From Pseudomonas fluorescens (lineage in GTDB: Bacteria; Pseudomonadota; Gammaproteobacteria; Pseudomonadales; Pseudomonadaceae): 64,000 bases of DNA. Location: positions 416,388-480,387 of the forward strand of contig NZ_CABVHJ010000001.1 of assembly GCF_902497745.1 (NCBI RefSeq). Reading direction: 5' to 3'. How positions within the stretch are numbered: the first letter of the stretch is position 1; the number at the start of each line of letters is the position of its first letter. The notes beneath the pieces are model-generated. The model did not search any database. It was not told the DNA's origin and worked only from the letters and a program-made list of their open reading frames with translations. Both the position numbers and the translations under genes were made by a program. Shown one piece after another: positions 9,088 through 18,572 of this stretch.

Positions 9088-10275
9088 TCAGGGGTTGTAG
9101 ATATCGTCACGGGTCCATGGCAGTTCATGGCTGCCATCCGGATGCGCTTTCACCGCGAGGATCTGGTGCAGATTGATCCAGCCACGGGCAAACGCGTAAG
9201 CACAGCCGGCCAGATATAGTCGCCAAATGCGCAACGCTTGATCCGGCACCAGTTTACCCGCCGCCTCAAGGTTGTCCTCCAGCCGCTCGCTCCAGTGATC
9301 CAGCGTGCGCGCGTAGTGCAGGCGCAAGCTTTCGACGTCGACAATTTCCAGGCCCGCCTCGCTGATCTCCGCCGAGATCATCGACAGGTGCGGCAACTCA
9401 CCGTTGGGGAACACGTATTTTTCAATAAAATCCCCGGCACCGCGTCCCACCGGACGGCCATCGGTGTGCTTGGCGGTGATGCCGTGGTTCATCACCAGAC
9501 CGCCCTCCTTGACCGCACCGAACAGGGTTTTGCAGTACTCGGCGAGATTGGCGTGGCCGACGTGTTCGAACATGCCGACACTGACCACTTTGTCGAAACG
9601 ACCGTCCTGGGGCAGATCGCGATAGTCGAGCAATTGCAGTTCGATCTGCTCTTCCAGGCCTTCGGCCTTGACCCGCTCACGCGCCAGTTCCAGTTGTTCC
9701 TTGCTCAGCGTGATACCAAACACCTTGGCGCCGAATTCCCGCGCGGCGTAACGCGCGAGGCCGCCCCACCCGCAACCCACATCAAGCAAATAGTCACCTG
9801 GCTGCAAACGCAGCTTACGGCACAGGTGTCGGAATTTGGCTTGTTGCGCCTGCTCCAGGGTTTCGCTGCCCGTTTCGAAATACGCGCAGGAATACGCCAT
9901 GTCGCTGTCCAGCCAGAGCTGGTAAAACGCGTTGGACAGGTCGTAGTGGTAGGAAATGGCTTTGGCGTCGGTTTCCTTGTCGTGCACCGAACGCACTGGC
10001 TGACTGTCGTCATCTTCACCGAGCAAAGCGTTGCTCAATTCGTCGCAGACCCGGATGACTTCGCTGATCGAACCCTCCAGTTCAAGCTTGCCTTCGACGA
10101 ATGCCGCTCCCAGCGCATCCAGGCTTGGATGGGTGAACTGGCTGACCATCTGCGGGTCCTTGACCACGATGGTGACGCTGGGCGCCGGCCCCAGATTGAA
10201 CTCATGGCCGTCCCAGAGTCGCAAGCGAAGTGGAAGCTGCAGATTCTGTAAGGCCGGTGGAAGTTGCGCGAGCAT
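9088..10275 (-). CDS. cfa: Cyclopropane-fatty-acyl-phospholipid synthase family methyltransferase
   Basis: A 395-residue SAM-dependent methyltransferase of the CFA synthase family, which adds a methylene bridge to unsaturated acyl chains of membrane phospholipids. The N-terminal 100 residues are the lipid-binding domain. The SAM motif LDVGCGWGGLARYAA lies at about residues 165-180, and GITLSKEQ and the MFEHVGH motif are typical of CFA enzymes. It is a single gene next to the convergent cls, so two membrane-lipid modifying enzymes are adjacent. Pseudomonads often carry several CFA-like paralogues, so it may be a secondary copy. Confidence 0.85.
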   Translation of the reverse strand: MLAQLPPALQNLQLPLRLRLWDGHEFNLGPAPSVTIVVKDPQMVSQFTHPSLDALGAAFVEGKLELEGSISEVIRVCDELSNALLGEDDDSQPVRSVHDKETDAKAISYHYDLSNAFYQLWLDSDMAYSCAYFETGSETLEQAQQAKFRHLCRKLRLQPGDYLLDVGCGWGGLARYAAREFGAKVFGITLSKEQLELARERVKAEGLEEQIELQLLDYRDLPQDGRFDKVVSVGMFEHVGHANLAEYCKTLFGAVKEGGLVMNHGITAKHTDGRPVGRGAGDFIEKYVFPNGELPHLSMISAEISEAGLEIVDVESLRLHYARTLDHWSERLEDNLEAAGKLVPDQALRIWRLYLAGCAYAFARGWINLHQILAVKAHPDGSHELPWTRDDIYNP

Positions 10276-10360
10276 GGAAAATCCCCCTTGTTTCAGACCG
10301 TCAGATCTGAGGGTAGACCATCCCGGAAAAATAGCAGGCTATCGATTTGATTAGCCGTAT

Positions 10361-11149
10361 CTATCGTTGCAGACGCTCCAGCAAACCGTCTTGAACCCAC
10401 TGTTTCAACCAGGTAACGGCTTGAAGTGGCGCGCCCTCACCATAAATGACTGCTAATTCTGTGCACAGTTCGGAGAAATTCCAGCCGCCGTCGAGCAGGC
10501 CATTGAGGGCCGTGGCTTCGGCAGGATCAAGGCTGCGATAACGACAGATCAGTTCGCAGCGCCAGATCAGACAGGCCTGTGGGATTTCGAGCACCGTGCT
10601 GTCAGGGAAGTCGGATTCTTCCTTCACCGAACGCCATAGCGAAAGACTGTTGAAGCGGCATTCCAGCCACTGCAGCGAAGGCGTTGGCTTCACCCGCAGC
10701 TCAGGCCATTCCTCTGCGGCCAGCGTCGCCATTGATTGCAGCGTCAACGGCTGACCCGCCGGCGCATCGAACGCCAGTGTAAACGCCCATTCAAGCGAGG
10801 CCAGTTCGGCCAGTGGCGCGCTTTGTTCTGGCACCAGATGCTCACGGATAAAGCCTTCGAAGCCTTTGCCCAGCCAGCGCAAGCTGTAATGCCCTGACGG
10901 GTAATGGCGGATATAAGAACTGGCGAGCCGATCGAACTCGTCGTCCCCCATCCAGTGCAAGATCGCCCCGAAGTCATTGCGCAAGACTTCCAGCAGACGC
11001 GCCTTGTAAGCGTTGTGATAGATCGCCAGTCCCGTGCCGACATCCAGTGTCGGGCCACCAATCAGACCTTTGCTCAAGACCGGATTCGCCGTAGCGTCGT
11101 CGTCGAGCAGAAACGACTCGAACGCCAGTTGCCATTCTTTCAGGCGCAT
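10361..11149 (-). CDS. DUF2063 MNIO-partner protein (HvfC/BufC-like)
   Basis: A 262-residue putative DNA-binding/DUF2063 domain protein. In MNIO RiPP systems this type acts as the partner of the DUF692 enzyme and is thought to bind the precursor peptide. The N-terminal half (MRLKEWQLAFESFLL, then GLAIYHNAYKARLLEVLRNDF) carries the DUF2063 signature. The gene overlaps the DUF692 gene by 10 bases, so production of the two is coupled. Function is inferred from family pairing only. Confidence 0.82.
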   Translation of the reverse strand: MRLKEWQLAFESFLLDDDATANPVLSKGLIGGPTLDVGTGLAIYHNAYKARLLEVLRNDFGAILHWMGDDEFDRLASSYIRHYPSGHYSLRWLGKGFEGFIREHLVPEQSAPLAELASLEWAFTLAFDAPAGQPLTLQSMATLAAEEWPELRVKPTPSLQWLECRFNSLSLWRSVKEESDFPDSTVLEIPQACLIWRCELICRYRSLDPAEATALNGLLDGGWNFSELCTELAVIYGEGAPLQAVTWLKQWVQDGLLERLQR

Positions 11150-11985
11150 TGCTGCCTCCCGGCCAGGACCTTGTCACCCAGCTCACGTGCCTTGTGCAAT
11201 TCACCGAGCAATTCTTCGAAAGGCGGAAAATGGTCGTCGCGCTCCAGCAATGTGGCCACCGGGCCGAAGTGTGCAAGAGTGCGTTGATAGAGCGCCCAGA
11301 CCGGATCGCTCACCGGATGGTCGTGGGTGTCGATCACGTAATCACCGTAGTCGCTGTGCCCCGCCAAATGCAGTTGGCGGACTTTGTCGACGGGCAGGCT
11401 GCGAATGAACGCCCACGGATCAAAACCGTGGTTGCGTGAGCTGACATAGACATTGTTCACATCCAGCAGCAATTCGCAGCCAGTTATCCGGCTCAGCACC
11501 GCGAGAAACTCCCACTCACTGAAATCATCCGAAGCACCGCGGACGTAACTGGAGATGTTCTCGAGCACCAGCGGACGCTGCAGAATGTCCTGCACCTGCC
11601 TTACCCGGCCGGCAATGTAATCCAGACTTTCTTCGGTATAAGGCAGCGGCAGCAGATCATGCAACTGATGGGCATTGCCGCGGCTCCAGCACAGATGATC
11701 GGAGATCCATGCAGGACGAACCCGATCGGCCAGTTGCTTGAGTTGTTTGAGATAGTCCGGATCGAGGGCATGCGGTCCGCCGATGGACAGGGATACACCG
11801 TGCATCACCAGCGGATAGCGCTCGGCAATGGCGTCGAGGTAATACAGGGCTTTGCCGCCCTGCACCATGAAATTTTCCGAGACCACTTCGAACCAGTCGA
11901 CATCCGGCGACTGCTCGAGGATCTGCTGGTAGTAAGCGCTACGCAGTCCCAGGCCGTAACCCAGGAAAGGCAAAGAAGCTGACAT
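11140..11985 (-). CDS. MNIO (DUF692) multinuclear iron oxidase, HvfB/BufB-like
   Basis: A 281-residue TIM-barrel enzyme of the DUF692/MbnB family. These proteins use a di- or tri-iron centre to modify cysteines of a precursor peptide, giving oxazolone/thioamide or thiooxazole groups that often bind copper. The opening GYGLGLRSAYYQQIL is typical, and likely metal ligands are seen in VVSENFM, VMHGVSLS, SDHLCW, LENISSY, LLDVNNVYV, LHLAGHS and DTHDHPV. ATG 11985 follows a good AGGAG site; an upstream in-frame extension to 12027 has no family match. The precursor gene lies just upstream and the DUF2063 partner overlaps downstream. Confidence 0.9.
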   Translation of the reverse strand: MSASLPFLGYGLGLRSAYYQQILEQSPDVDWFEVVSENFMVQGGKALYYLDAIAERYPLVMHGVSLSIGGPHALDPDYLKQLKQLADRVRPAWISDHLCWSRGNAHQLHDLLPLPYTEESLDYIAGRVRQVQDILQRPLVLENISSYVRGASDDFSEWEFLAVLSRITGCELLLDVNNVYVSSRNHGFDPWAFIRSLPVDKVRQLHLAGHSDYGDYVIDTHDHPVSDPVWALYQRTLAHFGPVATLLERDDHFPPFEELLGELHKARELGDKVLAGRQQCA

Positions 11986-12049
11986 AAGCGGACTCCTGAT
12001 AAAAGTGGCCGCAGTGGCGCAAACCACTGCGGCGACACTAACCGGTCAG

Positions 12050-12301
12050 TTATTCGCCGACCTTGCCACCGGCTTTTTCGCAAGCCGCCTGAGTCATCGC
12101 CTTGAAGCCCTGACCTTTGCACGACCCCAGGCCTTTGCATGCGTGGTCTTTGGTTTTGCAGTCGTTCTGGCCCTTGCAGCCATTCACGCCATAACAGTGA
12201 ACGTTGGCATCAGCAGCCATCGCGTTAGTGGCAACACCGGCAAACAGGGTCGCGGCGGCCAAAGCGAGAGCGGCACCAGCAGCAGCGGTCTAGATAGTCA
12301 T
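12050..12301 (-). pseudogene. DUF2282 precursor peptide (HvfA/BufA-like) with an amber codon
   Basis: Read from the ATG at 12301, which follows a good GAGGAT ribosome site, the gene encodes MTI then TAG at 12290-12292, then an open frame of 79 codons. That frame is a typical bufferin-type precursor: a hydrophobic signal ([19 protein letters not shown]), then a mature part with six cysteines arranged as [20 protein letters not shown] and SCKGQGF. The only in-frame alternative start of note is a TTG at 12262 inside the signal peptide, which removes its N-terminal half. The precursor is therefore probably silenced by a nonsense mutation, unless the stop is suppressed, the TTG is used, or the base is a sequence error. 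The modifying enzymes downstream look intact. Confidence 0.75.
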
Positions 12302-12412
12302 TTTTCTTATCCTCGGTAATCGTCAGGGGTGTCGGCTGGAAGGTTTGTTCAGTCCCGACATAGCACTAGAGAGAGCGCCCCCGAGGGCGTTACAGAAGAT
12401 CAAAAATAATTT

Positions 12413-14320
12413 TCAAGGCTCTTCCTTGAGCTTCAATAACGGCTCCTGAAAGCGCAGCAACCGCCCGGCATTACCCAGTACCAGCAGCGTGCTGAGGTTG
12501 TGCAGCAGCGCGGCAATCATCGCCCCGGCAGCGCCGAGCCAGCCGAATGCGGCGAACACAACGATGGCGAGCGTCCAGCCCAGACCAATGATCACGTTGA
12601 CCTGCAACGTCCGGCGACACTGGCGGCTGAGGCGCACGCAGGTGCCCAGTCGGCGCAGGTCGCTGCCGATCAAAACGATGTCTGCCGAGGCGAGCGCAAT
12701 GTCTGCACCTCCCGCGCCCATCGCCACACCGACCACGCCCGCCTTGAGCGCGAGCGAATCATTGATGCCGTCACCGACCACCATCGGCCGGAAACCGTTG
12801 TCGATTTCCTTGAGCACGCGATTGAGTTTGTCTTCGGGCAACGCCTGGGCTTCGACCTCATGCAACCCGACATCCTTGGCCAGCGACTGAGCCACACTCT
12901 GGCGATCACCAGTGAGCAACAGCTGTCGACCCAGACCCAGCTCACGCAATTCACTGAGGGCAAAGCGGGCCTCCGGTTTGACGCTGTCAGCCAGCAGCAG
13001 CCAGGCAAGGAACTCACCGTTGAGTGCCAGCCCGGCGATGGGGCCGTCATGATCGGGAATAGTTGTCGTAATAATGCCGAGTTGCGCGAACAACTCCGGG
13101 CGGCCAAGCGCCGCTTCGCCCTGCCCGGTCATAGCCACGACCCCGAGTCCCTGGCGCTCGTGGATATCACTCAACGGTAAGCATTGGTCTTGAGTGACCA
13201 GCCCTGCGAGCGCACGACTGACCGGGTGGCTGCTCGCCGCCCCAAGACTGGCGGCGAGCGCCATGATCGCGGACGACTCTGCGCGCGGGTTATCGATCGA
13301 CTGCAAGCGCAAGGTGCCGTAAGTCAGCGTCCCCGTCTTGTCGACCACCAGCGAAGTGAGATCCGCCAGCTCTTCAAGAAACGCCGAGCTGCGAATCAGA
13401 ATGCCGTGGCGTGCCGCCACTGCCACACCGGCAATTGCTGTCGCCGGGGCAGACAACACCAACGCGCAGGGACACGCCGCTACCAACACGGCGAGCATTG
13501 CCTGCGCATCATTGGTGATGAACCAGGTCACCGCGGCCAGCAGCAATACCAGCACCATGTAGCTGCCAGCGTAGCGTTCGAGCAAACGCGTGATCGGCGG
13601 TTTCGAGCGCTCGGCGTTCTGCATCAGCGCGATGACCTTGCCGAGGGTCGACTCATCGCCGGTTCGCGTCACTTCGATGCGCAACAGGCCGTCGAGATTG
13701 ATCGCACCACCAAATACGCTCATTCCGACGCCCGCCTCGACCGGCACTGATTCCCCGGTAATCGAAGCGGTGTCGAGGCTGGCCTGGCCAGACAAGATTC
13801 GCCCATCTGCCGGCACCCGATCGCCGGCTCGCACCTCAACGGTGTCGCCTGCCCTCAACGTGCCGTTGTCCACTTCGATGATCGAGCCATCCGTCAGTAC
13901 CTTACGCGCATGGCTGCGGGTCAGTTGACCGAGGGCATGAATCGCTTCCTGCGAACCGATGACGCTGCGTTCCTCCAGCACATGGCCGAAGATCATGATG
14001 ATCGGCAGCAACGCCGCCGTCAGCAGATCACCGGTTGCCCACGCGCCGAGCATGGCCAGAGCAATCAGTTGATCAGTGATGCCATGCAGACTCGGATAAC
14101 GCAGGCTGTACCACGCCGAACGCATGACCGGCACGGCGACCAATAAGGAAGCGAAACCCAACAGCAACTGGCTGACACCGGTTTGCTCCGGCACCAGCCA
14201 GCGCCAGATCAAGCCCAGCCCCAGCAAACCCAGTGCAAGCATGGCCAAGGTCAGTTGTCGGGCAGCACGGCGTTGTTCGGCCGAGGACAACAGGCTTGGT
14301 GCGGCAGTGGTCGCGGTCAT
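12413..14320 (-). CDS. P1B-type heavy-metal ATPase
   Basis: A 635-residue cation-transporting ATPase of the inner membrane. Visible motifs are TGES (188-191), the metal-path CPC (283-285), the phosphorylation site DKTGT (327-331), the P1B-specific HP dipeptide (365-366) and the hinge GDGIND. It has no N-terminal CXXC metal-binding domain and starts almost directly with membrane helices. Metal choice cannot be read with confidence; zinc is favoured because a Zur-like palindrome precedes the operon and a partner carries a His-rich tail. It is the last of four genes joined by 4-base overlaps with three SPFH proteins, so it may work in a membrane microdomain they form. Confidence 0.85.
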   Translation of the reverse strand: MTATTAAPSLLSSAEQRRAARQLTLAMLALGLLGLGLIWRWLVPEQTGVSQLLLGFASLLVAVPVMRSAWYSLRYPSLHGITDQLIALAMLGAWATGDLLTAALLPIIMIFGHVLEERSVIGSQEAIHALGQLTRSHARKVLTDGSIIEVDNGTLRAGDTVEVRAGDRVPADGRILSGQASLDTASITGESVPVEAGVGMSVFGGAINLDGLLRIEVTRTGDESTLGKVIALMQNAERSKPPITRLLERYAGSYMVLVLLLAAVTWFITNDAQAMLAVLVAACPCALVLSAPATAIAGVAVAARHGILIRSSAFLEELADLTSLVVDKTGTLTYGTLRLQSIDNPRAESSAIMALAASLGAASSHPVSRALAGLVTQDQCLPLSDIHERQGLGVVAMTGQGEAALGRPELFAQLGIITTTIPDHDGPIAGLALNGEFLAWLLLADSVKPEARFALSELRELGLGRQLLLTGDRQSVAQSLAKDVGLHEVEAQALPEDKLNRVLKEIDNGFRPMVVGDGINDSLALKAGVVGVAMGAGGADIALASADIVLIGSDLRRLGTCVRLSRQCRRTLQVNVIIGLGWTLAIVVFAAFGWLGAAGAMIAALLHNLSTLLVLGNAGRLLRFQEPLLKLKEEP

Positions 14321-15366
14321 TTACTGGCTCCCTGAATGATCAGGCGGGAATCGTCTTTCGGGTTGACCGTGGTTACCGATCCGGCCTGACCGAGAATCTT
14401 CGGCAGGCGCTCGCGATAAAGGCGCAGGAGCATTTGCGGATCGGTGCTGCTGGCCAAGCTCGATACCGTGGCGGTGTCAGCCGAGGCTTTGGCCAGGCGC
14501 TCACCGGCCTGCGCGTGAGCAACTTGCAGCGTGCGGTCGGCTTGTTCGTTGGCGGTCTGCGTGAGTTTCTCGGCGTCGGTGCGTGCGTTGGCCACGGCTT
14601 TGTCGGCTTGCTGACTGGCGGTCAACACCGCATTGAAAGCACTGACCGCCGGATCGGGCAGACTCGATTGCACATCGACCCGCGCCACCTCGATACCGAT
14701 GCCCTGCCCGCTCGCCTTCAACTCGGCCAAGCGTTTGTTGATGCCTTGCACCAGATCACCGCGCAGCCTTTCCCGACGTTCGGCAGCCTGATTGTCGGCG
14801 CCGATCAACTCTGGGCGAGCGACCAGTATGGTGTCCAGATCCCGCGCGGCAGTCAGTGCCACAGCACTGCGGGTGACCAATCGATCCAACGCCGGCAGCA
14901 CATGATCAGCCTGCAAGACGAAATCATAAGGGTCGGTGACCTTGTAGAACACCCGCACATCCAGTTGCACCACGCCAGCATCACCGGTCAATAAATAACC
15001 AGACCCGGCCTGGGCATCGCTGATGGGTGCAGCGAAAGATGCGACCCGATCGGCCTTGAGCGCCTCATCACTGCGCAGCAGATTCTCGACGCGACGTTCA
15101 ATAACCCGATCGGCTGCCGGCAACAGAATCACCTGTTCGAAAGGCTGTGGCCAAGCCAACAACAGACCGGCGTTGTGGATGCGATCCAGCGCGCCGAAGT
15201 GTAGAACCACCGCACGGTTCTGCGGATCGATTTGCCGCACATTGGAAAACGCCCAAGCCAACGCGGCCAGTACCGTCACCGCATACAAAGCAAAGAATGC
15301 CAAACGTCCAGCCTGAATCCACGGACTGTTCAGCGCATGTGTTCCACGTGGAACTTGTTCATTCAT
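14317..15366 (-). CDS. SPFH/band 7 protein, HflC-like
   Basis: A 349-residue membrane protein with one transmembrane helix at about residues 18-40 (LAFFALYAVTVLAALAWAF), an SPFH/band 7 domain (about 45-240) and an Ala/Glu/Arg-rich coiled coil (about 240-310). It resembles HflC and stomatin-type scaffolds, which build cages around membrane proteins. The true hflKC pair of Pseudomonas sits next to hflX, so this is a paralogue. It overlaps its neighbours on both sides by 4 bases and therefore probably assembles with the other two SPFH proteins and the P-type ATPase. Confidence 0.8.
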   Translation of the reverse strand: MNEQVPRGTHALNSPWIQAGRLAFFALYAVTVLAALAWAFSNVRQIDPQNRAVVLHFGALDRIHNAGLLLAWPQPFEQVILLPAADRVIERRVENLLRSDEALKADRVASFAAPISDAQAGSGYLLTGDAGVVQLDVRVFYKVTDPYDFVLQADHVLPALDRLVTRSAVALTAARDLDTILVARPELIGADNQAAERRERLRGDLVQGINKRLAELKASGQGIGIEVARVDVQSSLPDPAVSAFNAVLTASQQADKAVANARTDAEKLTQTANEQADRTLQVAHAQAGERLAKASADTATVSSLASSTDPQMLLRLYRERLPKILGQAGSVTTVNPKDDSRLIIQGASK

Positions 15367-16403
15367 GGCTGCAATCCGGATTTGCTGTCGAGTGTCGGCG
15401 GGCCGTCGACCAGCACGCGGAATGGCGCAGCATCGGTGCGAAGAATCAGTTTGGTGTCCGGCGTGACGATGGTGCCAAGGGTGTCCAGCGAACGAAGCAA
15501 GTTATACAGCTGCGGTGAACTGGCGTACGCACGGCCATAGATCTGTGCGGCTTCGACGCGAGATTGTGCTTCGATTTCTGCCGCTTTCACCGTGGCGTCA
15601 GCTTGCACAATTCGCGCATCGCGCTCGGCAGCGGAACGAATTTGCGCGGCTTCGCGCTTGCCGATCGCCGTACGCTCGGTGGCAATTGTTTCACGCTCGG
15701 CGCGCATGCGATCGACCGTGGCAGTGAGCGTCACCGACGGCAAGGTCAAACGTTCAATGCCGACCTGCACGACATGTACGCCATAGGTCGCGAGCAATTG
15801 CTGATCGATCTGCTGACGCAACTGCGCTTCGAAGTCGGCGATGCGCACCTGACTGGCATCGGTGTTGACCAGATTCGCCAGATCGAAACTGCTGGCGGTA
15901 GTTTCCAGTGCCGAGCCGACAAAGGTACGAATCTGCCGCGCAGCCTCATCCGGCTGGTTCTGCACTGCGCGCATGAATCGCTGCACGTTGTCCGGATCGC
16001 CCTGCACCTGCCACGCCACATAAGCCTGGACGATGATGCGCAGACCGTCGCGGGTGCCGACATCCTGCAAGCCGCTGGACGTCGTCCGTAGCCGCAGATC
16101 CACCGGGATCGCCGCTTCGAACGGCGCCGGCCAGCGCCAGCTCAAACCCGGATCGAGCAACACCCGCGATGGATTACCGAAACGGGTGATGACCGTGGCT
16201 TCACCGGAGCGTACTTGCACCAGGCTCGCCGCGGCGATGGCGAACGCCACCAGCAACACGGCCCAGCCCATGCGCCGCCACGGAAACGGCCCCGCCTCTT
16301 CCGGCGCACCGTGGTGATGGTGATGATGCCCATGATGATGTCCGCCGTGGCCGTGATCGTGGCCGCTGTGATCATGCGGTTGGTGCGTGTGCGACTGGCT
16401 CAA
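15363..16403 (-). CDS. SPFH/band 7 protein, HflK-like, with His-rich N-terminus
   Basis: A 346-residue SPFH protein. Residues 5-31 contain 16 histidines mixed with Asp and Gly, an obvious metal-binding tail placed before the single transmembrane helix (about residues 47-64) and so facing the cytoplasm if topology follows HflK. The SPFH domain and a coiled coil with the ERETIATERTAIGKREAAQ segment follow. It is coupled by 4-base overlaps to its neighbours. The tail suggests metal buffering or delivery to the P-type ATPase encoded in the same operon; this is inference, not shown. Confidence 0.82.
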   Translation of the reverse strand: MSQSHTHQPHDHSGHDHGHGGHHHGHHHHHHGAPEEAGPFPWRRMGWAVLLVAFAIAAASLVQVRSGEATVITRFGNPSRVLLDPGLSWRWPAPFEAAIPVDLRLRTTSSGLQDVGTRDGLRIIVQAYVAWQVQGDPDNVQRFMRAVQNQPDEAARQIRTFVGSALETTASSFDLANLVNTDASQVRIADFEAQLRQQIDQQLLATYGVHVVQVGIERLTLPSVTLTATVDRMRAERETIATERTAIGKREAAQIRSAAERDARIVQADATVKAAEIEAQSRVEAAQIYGRAYASSPQLYNLLRSLDTLGTIVTPDTKLILRTDAAPFRVLVDGPPTLDSKSGLQP

Positions 16404-18361
16404 TGGGTGACTCCTGGTTGAGCGGTGGTGCGCGCGGGCGTCGGGTCAGCCGGCAACGTGAAGGTACGCAGGTCGATGGTCGGCGCGTTGCTGCTGCCAC
16501 CGAGGCGATGATCGAGTACCAGCAATTTGGCTTTGCTCAGGCCCTGACTGAGCTGGCCGAGGTATTGCTCGAGCACGAAGGCCTGACCGGCACTGGCGTA
16601 GGCTTTTTGCTCGGCAGTGAATTTCAGATCCGCCGCTTGCGCCGTGGCACTGGTTTCCCGCGCATTGGCGCTGGCCTGATCGCGAGCAAGGCTGGCCTGC
16701 AACTGCGCCTGATTGCTCGCTTCAGCCGCTGCACCACGTTCGCGGGAGATCAACGCTTGCGCGCCGATCTGTGCGGCTTGCACGCTGTGATAGGCATTGG
16801 CGGCACCGGCCGGCGGGTGAATGGCTTCGACGACCGTGGCGAGAATCTCCACGCCACTGTTGAGTTGTTGCAAATCGCTTTGCACCGCACGACCGATCTC
16901 TTCGCCCAGCCCTACCCGATCTTCACCGAGCAAACCGTCTAACGTGCGCGAGGCAAAATCGTGCACCAGAATCCGGCTGGCGGTGCTGCGGATCAGTGTC
17001 GGCACGTCGGCGCTGTTGTAGGTCGCCGCCACTGCTGCCTGATCAGTCAGGCCAATGCGATAGACGAAGCGCACGTCCATGTTGACGATCTGAAAGCTCT
17101 GCTGATCGCCACGGCTGCTGGCAATAACTTGCGATTTGTCATTAACGTGACTGGCGTCCCACAAACGATTGGCTGTGAACGGCGCCGGACCTTCAACGGG
17201 ATCGGCTTGCAGCGGCACCGGGTTCTCGCCGACGCTGGTTGCCAGTTCGTGCACCACGCCGTTTTCAACGATCAACACGCGCCCCAGCGGCCACGGCAAA
17301 CCTGTGTGCAATCCCGGGCCGAACACCTGCACCGGTTTGCCGAAACGCTCATAAATGCCTCGGCCTTGCAGGGGGATTTCATGGATGCCGGTGAGCAACC
17401 AACCCACGGCAGCAACCAACGCCAGCACCGGCAGAAACGCCCGGCGCATGTAACTGAACGCCCAGATCTGCCGCAGATCGATGCCAAAACGGTTGTGCAA
17501 TTCATGCTGCAACGCGAGCAATGGCTGTGGCGGCCAGCGCAGCATGTCGGCGACGAAACTGCGCGCCATTAGCGTCGGTTCGAGCTGTTCTCGGCGCGGA
17601 CTGAAAATCGAAAGAACAGCGCGCAATAACAGCTCAATCGCGACCAATCCCGGCAATATCCCCAGCAGAACGGCGACGCGAACCGGCCAAATGGCGTTCT
17701 CGCCAGCAAACAGTAAGCACAGCGCCCCGAGCACCAGCGTGATGATTGCCACACGCGTCAGTTGTGCCAGTGCGCCCGCTTCCGGCCACTGCGCAGGGTT
17801 TTCCTGTGCGAGTTGTCGCTCCAGCACCAGCAAGCCGAACGCCAGTAACAACGCCAGCGCCGCGCCCACGGTGGCGGATAAACCGACGGTTGCGGCGGGC
17901 AAAGCGAGGTTCCACACCTGGTCGATGCTTAACACCACCAGCAGCGCCAGACCGCCCAACCACAGGGTTGCCGCACCGATCTGGCCGAGCAGATGCAAAC
18001 TGCGCTGGCTCAGGCGCTCCAATAATCGCTCGTACCAGCCTTGCGGCGCGGATTCTTCGTCCACGGCTACCGCTGTCACCGCGACAGGATAGATCGCCTT
18101 TGCGCGCCATTGCGCAACCCACCAAGCCGATTGCATCCCGGCAACCAACACCAGCAACGCCGCACTCTGATTGATCAGCAACGGCAACCATAACGACTGC
18201 GGAGCAAACAGCCCGACAAAAAACGCCAGTATCCACCCCTCCCCGGCCAATCCGCCGAGGCCGATCGCCCAACGTCGCAAGTGCCGGCTCTGCACGGCCG
18301 CCTGCTGAAAGCGCGGTAGTCCGGTCACTTGCGTGCCATCCACCTCCAGATCGACTTGCAT
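16400..18361 (-). CDS. Polytopic SPFH-domain protein (HflK family, extended N-terminus)
   Basis: A 653-residue protein, first in a four-gene coupled operon. Residues 1 to about 300 carry around eight hydrophobic segments, then an SPFH domain follows (near LQGRGIYERFGKPVQVFGPG at about 349-368) and a C-terminal coiled coil. The fusion of a many-pass membrane domain to an SPFH domain is larger than E. coli HflK (about 420 residues). A Zur-like palindrome lies 35 bases upstream of its start codon. It may be the membrane anchor of a cage around the P-type ATPase made from the last gene of the operon. Substrate and role are not known. Confidence 0.78.
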   Translation of the reverse strand: MQVDLEVDGTQVTGLPRFQQAAVQSRHLRRWAIGLGGLAGEGWILAFFVGLFAPQSLWLPLLINQSAALLVLVAGMQSAWWVAQWRAKAIYPVAVTAVAVDEESAPQGWYERLLERLSQRSLHLLGQIGAATLWLGGLALLVVLSIDQVWNLALPAATVGLSATVGAALALLLAFGLLVLERQLAQENPAQWPEAGALAQLTRVAIITLVLGALCLLFAGENAIWPVRVAVLLGILPGLVAIELLLRAVLSIFSPRREQLEPTLMARSFVADMLRWPPQPLLALQHELHNRFGIDLRQIWAFSYMRRAFLPVLALVAAVGWLLTGIHEIPLQGRGIYERFGKPVQVFGPGLHTGLPWPLGRVLIVENGVVHELATSVGENPVPLQADPVEGPAPFTANRLWDASHVNDKSQVIASSRGDQQSFQIVNMDVRFVYRIGLTDQAAVAATYNSADVPTLIRSTASRILVHDFASRTLDGLLGEDRVGLGEEIGRAVQSDLQQLNSGVEILATVVEAIHPPAGAANAYHSVQAAQIGAQALISRERGAAAEASNQAQLQASLARDQASANARETSATAQAADLKFTAEQKAYASAGQAFVLEQYLGQLSQGLSKAKLLVLDHRLGGSSNAPTIDLRTFTLPADPTPARTTAQPGVTH

Positions 18362-18391
18362 ATCACCCCAAATTCAATGGTCCGCTGTTCA

Positions 18392-18412
18392 TATCGTTAC
18401 GATATAACGAAA
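18392..18412. promoter_or_regulatory. Zur-like palindrome before the SPFH/P-ATPase operon
   Basis: GTTACGATATAAC at 18396-18408 matches the reverse complement of the Zur box at 1637-1649 in 11 of 13 positions. It lies 35 bases upstream of the polytopic SPFH gene and about 165 upstream of lpd, so it more likely controls the leftward operon. Zur binding is a prediction. Confidence 0.55.
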
Positions 18413-18572
18413 AGCGTGAAATATTCGTACACAATTACCCTTATTCAAAGATGCCCAACCTGTCGCTTGCCTGAAGCCTTGACCGAAAAGGCTCGGAACG
18501 CACATATTACGTTCGTAATTTTTATCCGGAACTACTTTTAGCGATCCGCATCCATCAATCAGGAGCAAGCGC

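Noticed and set aside
9238..10251. A 337-codon plus-strand frame opposite the cyclopropane synthase gene
   Set aside because: Antisense of a clearly conserved methyltransferase; no ribosome site or family.
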